DNA from: Nevskia sp. | GTDB taxonomy: Bacteria > Pseudomonadota > Gammaproteobacteria > Nevskiales > Nevskiaceae | DNA length: 64,000 nt | Reading direction: 5' to 3' | Assembly: GCA_030694365.1 (NCBI GenBank) | Contig: JAUXYM010000004.1 | Coordinates: 16,683-80,682, forward strand | Part shown: piece after piece, positions 16,379-26,060 of the stretch | Numbering within the stretch: position 1 is the first letter of the stretch | Layout: the number at the start of each line of letters is the position of its first letter | Program-made: the position numbers and the translations under genes | The notes under the pieces: generated by a model | The model's database searches: none | What the model saw: the letters and a program-made list of their open reading frames with translations, nothing else | What the model was told of the DNA's origin: nothing

Positions 16379-18214
16379 TTGTCCCCTCCCAGCCGTCGCC
16401 GCACACCTGATACCGGCGACGCTGCCGAAGACGCCGTCGTCGAACCCTCGCTGGCCAAGGCGCTGGTCGCGTTGAAGCCTTATCTCGCCGAGTTTCCCGG
16501 CCGCCTCGCGGTGGCGCTGAGCCTGCTGTTCATCGCCAAGATCGCCGGCGTCTGGCTGCCGCAGTTGATGAAGCAACTGGTCGATGGTCTTGGCCCGCGT
16601 GAAGGCCTGGTGCTGGTGGTGCCGGCGGCCTTGCTGCTCGCTTATGGTGCGTTCCGCTTCCTGAACGTGTTGCTCGGCGAGCTGCGCGATCTGGTCTTTG
16701 GCCGGGTCGCCGAGCGCGCCCAGCGCCGCGCCGCCCTGAAAGTGTTCGAGCATCTGCATCGGCTCGATCTGGAATTCCATCTGTCGCGGCGCACCGGCGC
16801 GCTGAGTCGGGACATCGAGCGCGGCGTCGATGGCATCAGCTTCCTGCTGCGCTTCCTGACCTTCAACATCGTGCCGACCCTGTTCGAGATCGCGCTGGTC
16901 GCCGGCATCCTGTGGAAGCAGTACGACGGTCGGTTCGCCGCAATCGCCGGCGTTTCGGTGGTGCTTTATGTCGCGTTCTCGGTCTGGGTCACCGAATGGC
17001 GCACCAAATTCGTGCGCGCGGCGAACACCATGGACTCGAAAGCCAATACCCGGGCGATCGATTCCCTGCTCAACTACGAAACGGTCAAGTACTTCGGCAA
17101 CGAGCGCTGGGAAGCCGAGCGTTACGACGACAGCATGGCCGCCTGGGAACGCGCGACCTCGCAGAACCGGCTGTCCCTGTCGGCGCTGAACACCGGCCAG
17201 GCGATGATCGTCGCCGGCTCGATCACCGCGATGATGTGGCTGGCGGCGGCCGAAGTGGTCGGCGGCGCGATGTCCGTTGGCGGCTTCGTTGCCGTCAACG
17301 CCTACATGATCCAGCTGTTCGTGCCGCTGAATTTCCTCGGCTTCGTCTACCGCGAGATTCGCCGCGCGCTGACCGACATGCAGAAGATGTTCGGTCTGAT
17401 CGAACAGCCGGCGAAGATCGTCGACGCGCCCGATGCCATGCCGCTGCTGCGCACCAGCAGCGGCAGCCCGGCGATCCGTTTCGACGACGTGCGCTTCGGC
17501 TACAGCGCCAGCCGCAATATCTTGAGCGGCGTCAGCTTCGTGATCGCGCCCGGCAAGAAACTCGCGGTGGTCGGTGCCAGCGGTGCCGGCAAATCGACCT
17601 TGGCCCGGCTGCTGTTCCGCTTCTACGATCCCGATCATGGGTCGATCAGCATCGACGGCGTCGACCTCCGTGCGATGCCGCAGGACAGCCTGCGCCGGCT
17701 GATCGGCGTGGTGCCGCAGGACACCGTGCTGTTCAACGATACGATCGAATACAACATCGCCTACGGCCGGCCGGGTGCCACGCGCGCCGAAGTGGAGCGT
17801 GCCGCCAAGCTGGCCCATCTCGACGGCTTCATCGCCCGGCTGCCGCAGGGCTACGAGACGCACGTGGGTGAGCGCGGCCTGAAAGTGTCCGGTGGCGAGA
17901 AGCAGCGCATCGCCATCGCCCGCGCCCTGCTCAAGGATCCGCCGATCCTGATCCTCGACGAAGCGACCTCGTCGCTGGATTCGCGCGCCGAGGCCGCAAT
18001 TCTTGATGCGCTGCAGGCGGCCACCGAGCGACGCACGACCCTGGTCATCGCCCATCGGCTGTCGACGATCACTGATGCCGACACCATCGTCGTGCTCGAT
18101 CAGGGCGTGGTCGTCGAACACGGCTCGCACGCTGGCCTGCTTGCTGCGGACGGCGCTTATGCCCGCCTCTGGAACCTGCAGTTGGGCGAGCAGGGCAGCA
18201 GTCTGCCGGGGTGA
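16379..18214 (+). CDS. Atm1-type ABC exporter (fused permease-ATPase)
   Basis: 611 residues. Six membrane helices (about residues 45-310) are followed by an ATP-binding domain with Walker A GASGAGKST (near 398), Q-loop, signature VSGGEKQR (near 502) and Walker B ILILDEATSSLD. The motif NYETVKYFGNE near residue 232 is characteristic of the Atm1/HMT1 subfamily, which exports glutathione conjugates or iron-sulfur-related thiols. The first plausible start is TTG 16379; the N-terminal 25 residues are disordered and the true start may differ. It stands alone after the inverted repeat and 263 bp before the DUF1631 gene. Confidence 0.9.
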   Translation: MSPPSRRRTPDTGDAAEDAVVEPSLAKALVALKPYLAEFPGRLAVALSLLFIAKIAGVWLPQLMKQLVDGLGPREGLVLVVPAALLLAYGAFRFLNVLLGELRDLVFGRVAERAQRRAALKVFEHLHRLDLEFHLSRRTGALSRDIERGVDGISFLLRFLTFNIVPTLFEIALVAGILWKQYDGRFAAIAGVSVVLYVAFSVWVTEWRTKFVRAANTMDSKANTRAIDSLLNYETVKYFGNERWEAERYDDSMAAWERATSQNRLSLSALNTGQAMIVAGSITAMMWLAAAEVVGGAMSVGGFVAVNAYMIQLFVPLNFLGFVYREIRRALTDMQKMFGLIEQPAKIVDAPDAMPLLRTSSGSPAIRFDDVRFGYSASRNILSGVSFVIAPGKKLAVVGASGAGKSTLARLLFRFYDPDHGSISIDGVDLRAMPQDSLRRLIGVVPQDTVLFNDTIEYNIAYGRPGATRAEVERAAKLAHLDGFIARLPQGYETHVGERGLKVSGGEKQRIAIARALLKDPPILILDEATSSLDSRAEAAILDALQAATERRTTLVIAHRLSTITDADTIVVLDQGVVVEHGSHAGLLAADGAYARLWNLQLGEQGSSLPG

Positions 18215-18477
18215 TCGAAGCGCTCAGTTCGTCAGTCTCCGAACCTGCTGGCCATTGGCCTTGAGCCCTGCGATGATCCGGCGGAAATCGAGTCACGAGC
18301 TTGCAACAACGCTCGCAAGTGCTTTGATCCGTGGACAAAATCGTTTAGCAGGTTCGGCATCGCAGGCGATGCCGCCTAGAGTGACAGCATGAGCCGGGAA
18401 CCCTTCAGCAGACACATCAGCGTCTGGCGCGCACACGGCGCGATGCCAAGACGTTTCGTGCCCGCAAGGCTCTGCGC

Positions 18478-20577
18478 GTGGTGAACGGCAACCCGAAAGT
18501 GGTCAGCCTGCTGCGTGGCAAAGCCAAGCCTGCCGAAGCCACGGTTCAGCTGGTGGAGGCGCTGCGCCTGCAGGTGGTCGACGCACTGCGCGAACGGCTC
18601 AACATCATGTTCGAGGGGGCCGACGATCTGCTGTTCGAGTTCGCCGAGCGTGCCACCAACAACCAGGATCGCCGCCTGTTCTTCGACACCATGCGGGCCG
18701 TGCGTCTCGACCGCAAGAACATGACCGCGCGGTTCTGCGACAACTACAGTCAAGGCTTCGACGCGACGATTGCCGCTACCGCCAGCCAGCCAGGCGACGA
18801 CGGCGAACTGCGCCTGCAGAAGAACGAAGCCGTCGAACTCGACATCGCCGTGTCGAATATGGCGACCAAGGCCGATGGCCTCTACAAGCACACGCTGTGG
18901 GACATCGGCGGGCGGATCAAGACGCTGGTCGAGGATCGTCACGCACCGATGTCGATTGAAGCGCTGGTGCCGCTGACCATCTGCCGTGCGTTTCGCTCGG
19001 CAGCGGAGACACTGAACGTTGGCTCAGATGTCGAGTTGGTGGTGTTCAAGCTGTTCGACCGCCTGGTGATCAGCGAGCTTGCCGATCTCTACCTCAAGGT
19101 ACTGAATTTCCTGAAGCAGCACGGCGTGCAGTCCGCCCATCCCGGCTACTCCCCCGGTTACGGGCCGAACGCCCGCCCGGGCGGCGCGCTCAGAGCCGGC
19201 GGCGAGGGGCCGGCCGGTGAAACCCTCCGTACCCAGGCCCCGCGCGGTTTTGCCGATGCTCCGCAGTTCGGCCAGACGGCTACCCAAGTGGATTTCCGCG
19301 CACCAGCCGGTCTTGCAGCGTCGATGATGAGCTCGCCAGCCCTGGACCCGCAGTCGCTGGCCAGCCTGCAGCGTCTCGGTGCGACGCCGGCCGATGCCAC
19401 GGCCTATTCGAATGCCAGCCTTGCTGCTGATCTTGCCGCCGCCTCGCAGGGCCTGACGATCATCGGCTGGACGCCACGGCAGAGCGCCGCCTACGTGCAG
19501 CGCGCCAGCCTGGTCGGCCACATGTTCAACGACATCCTCGCCGACCCGCATCTGCCGAACCCGCTGCGCGTGCAGTTCGACGGCCTGCGCCTGTCGACGA
19601 TGAAAGTGGCGCTCAAGGACATCGCCTTCATCTGCGATCCGGATCATCCGGTCAGAGGCCTGATCAACGAACTGGCGACCATGGCTTCGACGGCCAGGAC
19701 CGGCGGAGCGGAGCATCAGGCCCGCATCGCCGAGCTGGTGTCGCAGATCCAGCAGCAGTTCGATATCGCGGCCGAATCGCTGCGCAAGCCGCCGCCGGAA
19801 ATCGAGCTGATCGACACCGATCAGGCCGAGCGTTTCATCGAGCAGCAGATGGCGCAGACCGCCACCCGCCGTCAGGCGATCGTCGCCAAGGTGCGCCGGA
19901 TCATCGCCGGGGAACTGCACTTGCGGACCTCGGGCACCACCATCAGCGACGAAGTGCGGCCGCTGCTGAATTCGCTGTGGGCACCGATGATGGCGATGCA
20001 CCTGCTGCATCACGGCCCTGAAAGCGCCGAATGGAAACACGGCTTCGCCGAGCTCGATCAGATCGTCGCGATGCTCGATCCGGCCCGCGACGATCAGCGT
20101 CAAGAGGCGCTGCGGCGCGAGCTGCGCGCCGAGCTGGAAACCGCGTTCAAGGCCGTCGGCCTCGTCGAAGCCCGCATCAACGAGGCGCTGAACGGTTTCG
20201 AATCGGCACTGGCCAAGCTGCGGCCCGATCAACCACCGGCCGACCCGCTGCCCGACACCGCCGCCGCACCGGTGCTGCATGCCGCCACTGCCGCCGATGC
20301 GACCGAAAACGTCACCGAACTGCTCGAACAACTGGTGCAGCCCGGCGCCTGGTTCCTGGTCCACGATCACGACCGCAACGAAGGCCGCTGGATGAAAGCG
20401 GTGGCCTATTACGCCGGTCTCGACTGCGCCGCGTTCGCCGAGTTCGATGGCAGCAATACCCTGCTGCTGAAGACGCGGATGCTGCTCGACGATCTGCTCG
20501 CCCGGCGCACGGTGCCGGTCGATCTCGACCCGGCGGCACGCGTCGCGCTCGACCGCTACCTGGCTCGCGCCGCCTGA
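18478..20577 (+). CDS. DUF1631 family protein
   Basis: About 699 residues of the DUF1631 family, found in gammaproteobacteria and betaproteobacteria. Recognisable are ALRERLNIMFEGADDLLFEFAERATNNQ near residue 37 and the block KADGLYKHTLWDIGGRIKTLV. A Gly/Pro/Ala-rich low-complexity linker (about 222-310) separates an N-terminal part from a helical C-terminal part. Start is GTG 18478 or 18481; no strong ribosome site discriminates them. Biochemical function is unknown. It is not obviously co-transcribed with the Atm1-like gene. Confidence 0.8.
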   Translation: MVNGNPKVVSLLRGKAKPAEATVQLVEALRLQVVDALRERLNIMFEGADDLLFEFAERATNNQDRRLFFDTMRAVRLDRKNMTARFCDNYSQGFDATIAATASQPGDDGELRLQKNEAVELDIAVSNMATKADGLYKHTLWDIGGRIKTLVEDRHAPMSIEALVPLTICRAFRSAAETLNVGSDVELVVFKLFDRLVISELADLYLKVLNFLKQHGVQSAHPGYSPGYGPNARPGGALRAGGEGPAGETLRTQAPRGFADAPQFGQTATQVDFRAPAGLAASMMSSPALDPQSLASLQRLGATPADATAYSNASLAADLAAASQGLTIIGWTPRQSAAYVQRASLVGHMFNDILADPHLPNPLRVQFDGLRLSTMKVALKDIAFICDPDHPVRGLINELATMASTARTGGAEHQARIAELVSQIQQQFDIAAESLRKPPPEIELIDTDQAERFIEQQMAQTATRRQAIVAKVRRIIAGELHLRTSGTTISDEVRPLLNSLWAPMMAMHLLHHGPESAEWKHGFAELDQIVAMLDPARDDQRQEALRRELRAELETAFKAVGLVEARINEALNGFESALAKLRPDQPPADPLPDTAAAPVLHAATAADATENVTELLEQLVQPGAWFLVHDHDRNEGRWMKAVAYYAGLDCAAFAEFDGSNTLLLKTRMLLDDLLARRTVPVDLDPAARVALDRYLARAA

Positions 20578-20751
20578 TCGTTGCCGGCGTGGCGGGGCTG
20601 GCATTGGTGGTGCACCCCTGGCAGTAAAGAAAGCCGCCGCGCCATCTTCCCGGCACCCGGCTTTTGCACTAAGTTGATGCGAGTCCACCGCTCAGGGCCT
20701 CAAGTCCCCGATCAGGCCAGCAGGTCGACCGCCAGAACCTCAACCCTCCAC

Positions 20752-21585
20752 ATGCTCAGTCTCGGCTCGCTCGACGTGAAGCAGCGCATTGCCGCCAGGC
20801 TGGTCACGGCCGACATCGAAGCGCTGGTGGCCAGCATTCCGAAGCCGGTCGGCAGCTTCGGCTATGACCCCTGGGGCTACAACGAAGACAGCTTCAAGCT
20901 CGCCCTCGGGGCCGCGAAGCGGCTCTACGATCATTACTTCCGGGTCACCGCCCACGGCCTGGAAAACATCCCCAGCGAAGGCCGGGTGCTGATCGTCGGC
21001 AATCACAGCGGCCAGTTGCCGATGGATGGCGTGCTGGTCGGCGTCGCTGCGGCGACCAACCCGCACGGCCCGCGTCTGGCCCGGGCGATGATCGAGCGCT
21101 TCTTCCCCACCGTGCCCTGGCTCGGCAACTTCCTGAATGCGCTCGGCGGCGTCATCGGCGATCCGGTGAACTGCTCGAAGATGCTCGACATGGATGAAGC
21201 GATCATCGTCTACCCGGAAGGCATTCGCGGCTCCGGCAAGCTGTACCGCAAGCGTTACCAGCTACAGCGCTTCGGCAACGGCTTCATGCATCTGGCGATG
21301 AACCACCACGCGCCGATCGTGCCGGTGGGCATCGTCGGCTGCGAGGAAACCATGCCCGCGGTCATCAACCTGGCGCCGATCGCCAAGCTGCTCGGCCTGC
21401 CCTATCTGCCGATCGTCCCCAGCCTGCTGCCGCTGCCGGCGCGGGTCTATCTGAACTTCGGCAGGCCGATGCATTTCTCGCCGGCGGCGAGCGAGGCCGA
21501 AGTGACCGAACAAGTCGAAACGGTGAAAACCGAACTGCGCCGGCTGATGCAGATCGGCCTCGACGAACGCACGAGCCTCTACTGA
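20752..21585 (+). CDS. PlsC-type 1-acylglycerol-phosphate acyltransferase family protein
   Basis: 277 residues from ATG 20752; an upstream extension of the frame lacks family similarity. The acyltransferase motif NHSGQLPMD near residue 84 (HX4D) and the substrate-binding PEGIRGSGK near 160 are present. Family members acylate lysophosphatidate or related glycerol-phosphate lipids at the inner membrane. Its stop overlaps the ATG of the following SDR gene (TGATG), so the two are translationally coupled and likely act on a common lipid substrate (inference). Confidence 0.85.
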   Translation: MLSLGSLDVKQRIAARLVTADIEALVASIPKPVGSFGYDPWGYNEDSFKLALGAAKRLYDHYFRVTAHGLENIPSEGRVLIVGNHSGQLPMDGVLVGVAAATNPHGPRLARAMIERFFPTVPWLGNFLNALGGVIGDPVNCSKMLDMDEAIIVYPEGIRGSGKLYRKRYQLQRFGNGFMHLAMNHHAPIVPVGIVGCEETMPAVINLAPIAKLLGLPYLPIVPSLLPLPARVYLNFGRPMHFSPAASEAEVTEQVETVKTELRRLMQIGLDERTSLY

Positions 21586-22556
21586 TGGCGACCAGAACCG
21601 GCAGCCGCGCCGCGCCGAAGAAAACCGTGCTGATAACCGGCGCTGCCGGTTCGCTGGCCAAGCGGGTGATCGCCCGTCTGCACGGCCAGTACAACGTCAT
21701 CGCCGTCGATTTCCGCCGCCGGGTCGAGACCGATGCCGGCATCCCGAGCTATCTGGTCGAGCTGCACAAGCGCGGCTTCGAGGACATCTTCGCCAGCCAC
21801 AAGATCGATGCGGTGATCCATATCGGCCGCATCTTCGCGCACGAAAGAACCCGCCAGCAGCGCTACAACGCCAATGTCATCGGCTGCAAGCGGCTGCTCG
21901 ATCTGTGCCGCAAGTACAAGGTCGGCCAGGTGATCATCCACTCGACGTACTACGTCTACGGCGCCAGTGCCTACAACCCGGCGCTGATCGATGAGGACGC
22001 GCCGCTGAAGGCCAGCGAGGTGACTCAGGATCTGGTTGATTCGGTGGAGCTGGAAAGCCTCGCCAACATCTATCTGTGGAAGCATCCGGAGCTGAACATC
22101 ACCATCCTGCGGCCCTGCAACGTGCTCGGCCCGGGCGTGCGCAACACCATGTCGATCCTGCTGTCGCGCAGCCTGGTGCCGGTGCTGATCGGCTTCTCGC
22201 CGCTGATGCAGTTCCTGCATGTCGACGACATGACCGACGCGATGATCGCCGCCTTCGAACAGAACAAGCCGGGCATCTACAACGTCGCCCCGGACGACTA
22301 CGTGCCGTATCAGGAAGCCGTGGCCCAGTGCGGCTGCCGCAAGCTGCCGGTGCTGTCGATCCCGCCGTCGCTGCCGAAACTGGTGGCCTCGGTGCTGAAC
22401 TGGAACGCGTTCTTCCCGCCGTATCTGGTCAACTACTTCAAGTATCCGGTGATCCTCGACGGTCGCCTGTTCCGCGAAACCTTTTCCTGGCAGCCGCGGC
22501 GCAGCCTCAACGACATCTTCACCTACTACCGGAAGCAGAAGCTCAGCGCGAGCTAG
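21585..22556 (+). CDS. Extended-SDR NAD-dependent epimerase/dehydratase-like protein
   Basis: 323 residues. The Rossmann motif is [14 protein letters not shown] at about 14-27, a variant of GxxGxx[10 protein letters not shown] near 125 matches the S/T-x-x-x-VYG block. The usual catalytic YxxxK is not evident: the expected region reads [19 protein letters not shown] before [11 protein letters not shown]. It may therefore bind NAD without classical SDR chemistry or use another Tyr (NIYLWK). It overlaps the acyltransferase stop by 1 bp. Exact substrate unknown; paired lipid metabolism is suggested. Confidence 0.75.
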   Translation: MATRTGSRAAPKKTVLITGAAGSLAKRVIARLHGQYNVIAVDFRRRVETDAGIPSYLVELHKRGFEDIFASHKIDAVIHIGRIFAHERTRQQRYNANVIGCKRLLDLCRKYKVGQVIIHSTYYVYGASAYNPALIDEDAPLKASEVTQDLVDSVELESLANIYLWKHPELNITILRPCNVLGPGVRNTMSILLSRSLVPVLIGFSPLMQFLHVDDMTDAMIAAFEQNKPGIYNVAPDDYVPYQEAVAQCGCRKLPVLSIPPSLPKLVASVLNWNAFFPPYLVNYFKYPVILDGRLFRETFSWQPRRSLNDIFTYYRKQKLSAS

Positions 22557-22642
22557 GCTTTGCAGACCCCGGCCGAACCGAGATCACCGGCTGCGGTCTG
22601 AGCGCTACCTTTCCAACCCGCCCACTCCTGACAGGAACCCCC

Positions 22643-23179
22643 ATGAGCAAGGAAAAGAGCAAACCGAAGGCGCCGAAGCCGGTCCCGGCCCCAAGCCCAA
22701 CGACCACTGAAGCGACCATCGACATCGGCATCAGCAAGGCTGACCGCGCCGCGATCGCGCACGGTCTCTCGCGCCTGCTGGCGGACGAATACACGCTGTA
22801 TCTGAAGACCCACAACTTCCACTGGAACGTCACCGGGCCGATGTTCAACACCCTGCACCTGATGTTCATGGGCCAGTACACCGAATCATCGCTGGCGGTG
22901 GATCTGGTCGCCGAGCGCATTCGCGCGCTGGGCTTCCCGGCACCGGGCACCTATGGCCAGTACGCCAAGCTATCGAGCATCGACGAGGACGAAGGCGTGC
23001 CGGCGGCGCTGGAGATGGTCAAGAAACTGGTCAAGGGCCACGAAGCCTGCGCGAAGACGGCACGTTCGGTGTTCCCGCTCGCCGAAAAGGCCAGCGACGA
23101 ACCGACCGCCGATCTGCTGACCCAGCGTCTGCAGTTGCACGAGAAGACCGCGTGGATGCTGCGCTCGCTGCTCGAATGA
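22643..23179 (+). CDS. dps: Dps family ferritin-like DNA-protection protein
   Basis: 178 residues. Dps proteins form dodecamers that oxidise and store iron and protect DNA under oxidative stress. The ferroxidase region is visible as [12 protein letters not shown] (near 55) and the later [18 protein letters not shown], followed by SSIDEDEG. A Lys/Pro-rich N-terminal tail ([15 protein letters not shown]) could bind DNA. ATG 22643 is preceded by AGGA at a suitable distance. It is followed by an inverted-repeat element that probably ends the transcript. Confidence 0.92.
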   Translation: MSKEKSKPKAPKPVPAPSPTTTEATIDIGISKADRAAIAHGLSRLLADEYTLYLKTHNFHWNVTGPMFNTLHLMFMGQYTESSLAVDLVAERIRALGFPAPGTYGQYAKLSSIDEDEGVPAALEMVKKLVKGHEACAKTARSVFPLAEKASDEPTADLLTQRLQLHEKTAWMLRSLLE

Positions 23180-23216
23180 TCGAGCCGCATAAGCCGTAAA
23201 ATGAAAGGGCCGACTA

Positions 23217-23484
23217 GGGTCTGTTGACAGCTACTTCGGTCACTGCGGCGGAGGTCGTTTAAGCCCAGTGCAACGAGCGAGGAGCGGCCAATAGTCGACC
23301 TATTGGCGCGACGAGCGAGGCAGCAATGGGCTCAAACGGCCCCGCCCCGAAGGGCTGCGGCCAAAAAGCCGCCAAGACTTCGTTGCGAACCTTGACCATA
23401 GGTAGACTATGGCCTGCGGTCCGCGCCTCGCTTGGCGGCTTTTTGACCTGCAGCGCAGCGACCGAAGTAACTGTCAACAGGCCC
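23217..23484. mobile_element. 268-bp MITE-like element with 25-bp terminal inverted repeats
   Basis: Terminal inverted repeats at 23217-23241 and 23460-23484 (GGGYCTGTTGACAG...) match with two mismatches. Inside are nested palindromes: CCAATAG/CTATTGG (near 23288-23306), CCATA/TATGG (near 23396-23412) and AAAAAGCCGCCAAG/CTTGGCGGCTTTTT. It has no open frame of note. The outer flanks AAAGGGCCG and CGGCCCTTT extend the pairing. The structure is that of a non-autonomous miniature element or large REP-like palindrome between dps and the OppF-like gene; no transposase for it is seen here. Confidence 0.7.
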
Positions 23485-23512
23485 GCCGGCCCTTTTCTTG
23501 CGCATCGCTTTC

Positions 23513-24514
23513 ATGGCCACCCCTCCGCTCCTGTCCGTCCGCCGCCTGCGCGTGCTTTATGCCAGGCGCGGCCTGCTTCCCGGGTTTATGTCTTGGGGCC
23601 GCGCAGCCGACATCCGCGCCATCGACGATCTGCACTTCGACCTTCAGCCCGGCGAGACGCTCGGCATCGTCGGCGAATCCGGCTGTGGCAAATCGACCCT
23701 GGCCCGCACCCTGGTTGGCCTGCAGGCAGCCACCTCGGGCTCCATCCGCTACAACGGCCGCGAACTGATCGGGCTGAGTCGAAAGGACTGGCGGCCGCTG
23801 CGCCGTGAAGTGCAACTGGTGTTCCAGGATCCGCTGGCCTCGTTGAGCCCGAAGATGAAGATCGTCGACATCGTCGCCGAGCCGCTCAAGGCGCTGCGGC
23901 CGGAGTTCGATGCGGCGGATCGGCGCAGCCGCGCGCTGGCGCTGCTCGATCGGGTCGGCCTCGGCCCGGAACTGGCGGACCGCAAGCCGCGCGAGTTGTC
24001 CGGCGGCCAGGGCCAGCGCGTCGGCATTGCCCGGGCGCTGATCGTCGAGCCCAAGCTGCTGATCTGCGACGAACCGGTATCGGCGCTCGACGTCTCGATC
24101 CAGGCGCAGATCATCAACCTGCTGTCCGACCTGGCCCGCGAACGCAATCTGGCGATGATCTTCATCGCCCACGACCTCGCCGTGGTTCGTCAGCTATCGG
24201 ACCGGGTACTGGTGATGTACCTCGGCAAGGTCATGGAACAGGGCCGCGCCGACAACGTCTACGCCCGGCCGCGCCACCCGTACACGCGGGCGCTGCTCGA
24301 AGCCGCGCCGGTGATCGAAGCCGATGGCAGCAGACCGACGAAGCGCCGGCTGCTCGGCGGCGACACGCCGAACCCGGCACAGCCACCAATGGGCTGCGTG
24401 TTCCACCCGCGCTGCCCACTCGCCGAACACGCCTGTGTACAGAGCGTGCCGCTGCTGCGGCGGGTTGATGGCGAGCAGTACGCGGCTTGTCATTTTGTGG
24501 CGGCGGGCGGCTGA
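23513..24514 (+). CDS. OppF/DppF-type peptide ABC transporter ATP-binding protein (orphan)
   Basis: 333 residues from ATG 23513. Walker A GESGCGKST (near 62), signature LSGGQGQR (near 162) and Walker B LLICDEPVSALD are intact. The C-terminal oligopeptide/dipeptide domain is shown by RPRHPYTRALLEAAP near 253 and the Cys-bearing GCVFHPRCPLAEHAC near 295, a cluster typical of Opp/Dpp ATPases. Usual partners (binding protein, two permeases, DppD) are absent on both sides. It starts 28 bp after the MITE-like element, which may supply or block its promoter. Confidence 0.85.
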   Translation: MATPPLLSVRRLRVLYARRGLLPGFMSWGRAADIRAIDDLHFDLQPGETLGIVGESGCGKSTLARTLVGLQAATSGSIRYNGRELIGLSRKDWRPLRREVQLVFQDPLASLSPKMKIVDIVAEPLKALRPEFDAADRRSRALALLDRVGLGPELADRKPRELSGGQGQRVGIARALIVEPKLLICDEPVSALDVSIQAQIINLLSDLARERNLAMIFIAHDLAVVRQLSDRVLVMYLGKVMEQGRADNVYARPRHPYTRALLEAAPVIEADGSRPTKRRLLGGDTPNPAQPPMGCVFHPRCPLAEHACVQSVPLLRRVDGEQYAACHFVAAGG

Positions 24515-24517
24515 CTT

Positions 24518-25153
24518 TTAGGCGGACGCCTGCCTGATCAAGGCAGCCATCGGGCAACCCGGCCCCTGGAATTGCGCTTCGAGCCCGGCTATGACGCCGG
24601 CCCGATCGGCAGCCGAGCGGTTCTGGCTGAGCTTGAGCTTGCCGACCATCCGGCTGATTTCGACTTCGAAGCCGACGATCGCCTGCATCAGCCTGGCAAT
24701 GAATTCGGCGGGAGCATCGTCGATCTGCCACGGTGCGTCGAACCCGGACTCGTGCTGGCCGGTCAGCGCATCGAGCTGATCGCGCAGCCAGCCGGCGTCA
24801 TTGACGATTCGCAGGCGGCCGTAGACGTGCACTGCCTCGTAGTTCCAGGTCGGGACAACGCGGCCGTCGACCGCTTTGGTCGCGTACCAGGAAGGCGAAA
24901 CATAGGCGTCGACACCCGTGAACACCACGAGCGTTTCGACACCGGGATCGAAAGTCCGCCAGACCGGATTGGCGCGCGCCACGTGACCACGCAGCGTGCC
25001 CAGCCGCGACGCGGCTGACTCCAGATGCATCGGGATATGGTTCGCTTCGAGTCCGTCGGCAGTCATCGTCACCAGCGTCGCAAGTGGCTGCGCGCGGATC
25101 AGTGCATGAAGAGCTTCCGTGCCGCTCTCGGCAAAGTGCGTTGGAACGTACAT
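24518..25153 (-). CDS. PaiB-type FMN-binding negative transcriptional regulator family protein
   Basis: 211 residues. The opening MYVPTHFAE and the block NPVWRTFDPGVETLVVFTGVDAYVSPSWY...VPTWNYEAVHVYG are characteristic of the PaiB/FMN-binding split-barrel family. PaiB of Bacillus was described as a negative regulator of sporulation and protease genes, but the fold suggests flavin or heme binding. It lies tail-to-tail with the Opp ATPase (3 bp apart) and 18 bp upstream of an M48 lipoprotein gene on the same coordinate side, reading away from it. Confidence 0.85.
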   Translation of the reverse strand: MYVPTHFAESGTEALHALIRAQPLATLVTMTADGLEANHIPMHLESAASRLGTLRGHVARANPVWRTFDPGVETLVVFTGVDAYVSPSWYATKAVDGRVVPTWNYEAVHVYGRLRIVNDAGWLRDQLDALTGQHESGFDAPWQIDDAPAEFIARLMQAIVGFEVEISRMVGKLKLSQNRSAADRAGVIAGLEAQFQGPGCPMAALIRQASA

Positions 25154-25171
25154 CTCTTCACCTTTCGAATT

Positions 25172-25975
25172 TCAACCACACTTCGGCTTCTTCCCCGCCG
25201 CCTGCGCCTGCTGATACACCGGCAAATCCTGCGGCAAGCGCGCCGCGATCTGGCGGATTCGGGTGTCATCGGACGGATGGCTGGATGCGAATTCCGGTGG
25301 CTTCTGGCCGCCGGCCTGGGCCATGTTCTGCCAGAGCTGCACGGCCTGGCGCGGGTCGAAACCAGCCTTGGCCATGTAGTCGAGGCCGAGCAGATCGGCC
25401 TCGCTTTCATGGGCGCGCGAGAACGGCAGCAGCACGCCGTACTGGGCACCGGCACCGAGTGCCGACATCAGCGCGCCGCCGCCGGCACCACCGCCGACGA
25501 TCAACTGGGCGACCCCCATGCCGAGGCCGGCGACCTGCTGCTGCGATACGCGCTCGTTCGAGTGGCCGGCGATCACGTGGGCAACTTCGTGGCCGATGAC
25601 GGCGGCGAGTTGATCCTGCCCCTTGGCCACCTGAAGCAAGCCGGTGTAGACGCCGATCTTGCCGCCGGGCAAGGCGAAAGCGTTGACGTCCTTGGACTCG
25701 AACACCTTCACTTCCCAGACGCCGCCGACTTCGCGGGTGATGGCATTGGCCACGCAGTTGACATAGGCCGTGGTCTGGCCGTTGCCGGTCACCGGGGTTT
25801 CCTTGGCGGTCTGCGCGAACGCGGTGACGCCCATCTCGTTGAGGTCGGAATCCGGGTACAGCTTGAGCTGGCTGCGGCCGAGCGGCGAGGTCGCGCAAGC
25901 GACGACTGCGGTGGCGGACAACAGGCTCAGCAACAGTTTCTGACGGCGTTTCTGACGGCTCGGGTGGCAATTCAT
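25172..25975 (-). CDS. Periplasmic M48 metallopeptidase lipoprotein (LoiP/YggG-like)
   Basis: 267 residues from ATG 25975 (ATG 25981 is possible). The signal sequence ends in a lipobox-like TAVVAC, so the protein is probably an outer-membrane-anchored lipoprotein. The zinc motif HEVAH occurs in AAVIGHEVAHVIAGHS, and the third ligand in AHESEADLLGLDY. LoiP-like proteases degrade misfolded outer-membrane proteins. It differs from the window's other M48 enzyme (15064-16170) in being lipidated rather than membrane-spanning. It is divergent to a DUF4864 gene 85 bp away. Confidence 0.88.
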   Translation of the reverse strand: MNCHPSRQKRRQKLLLSLLSATAVVACATSPLGRSQLKLYPDSDLNEMGVTAFAQTAKETPVTGNGQTTAYVNCVANAITREVGGVWEVKVFESKDVNAFALPGGKIGVYTGLLQVAKGQDQLAAVIGHEVAHVIAGHSNERVSQQQVAGLGMGVAQLIVGGGAGGGALMSALGAGAQYGVLLPFSRAHESEADLLGLDYMAKAGFDPRQAVQLWQNMAQAGGQKPPEFASSHPSDDTRIRQIAARLPQDLPVYQQAQAAGKKPKCG

Positions 25976-26060
25976 GATCATCGGATGTCTTCGGGAAGTT
26001 CTCGGTTCGGGCCGCGCTATATTCGGCGCGTTCCCTTGAAACCAGTTTACGAGGTTGGCG

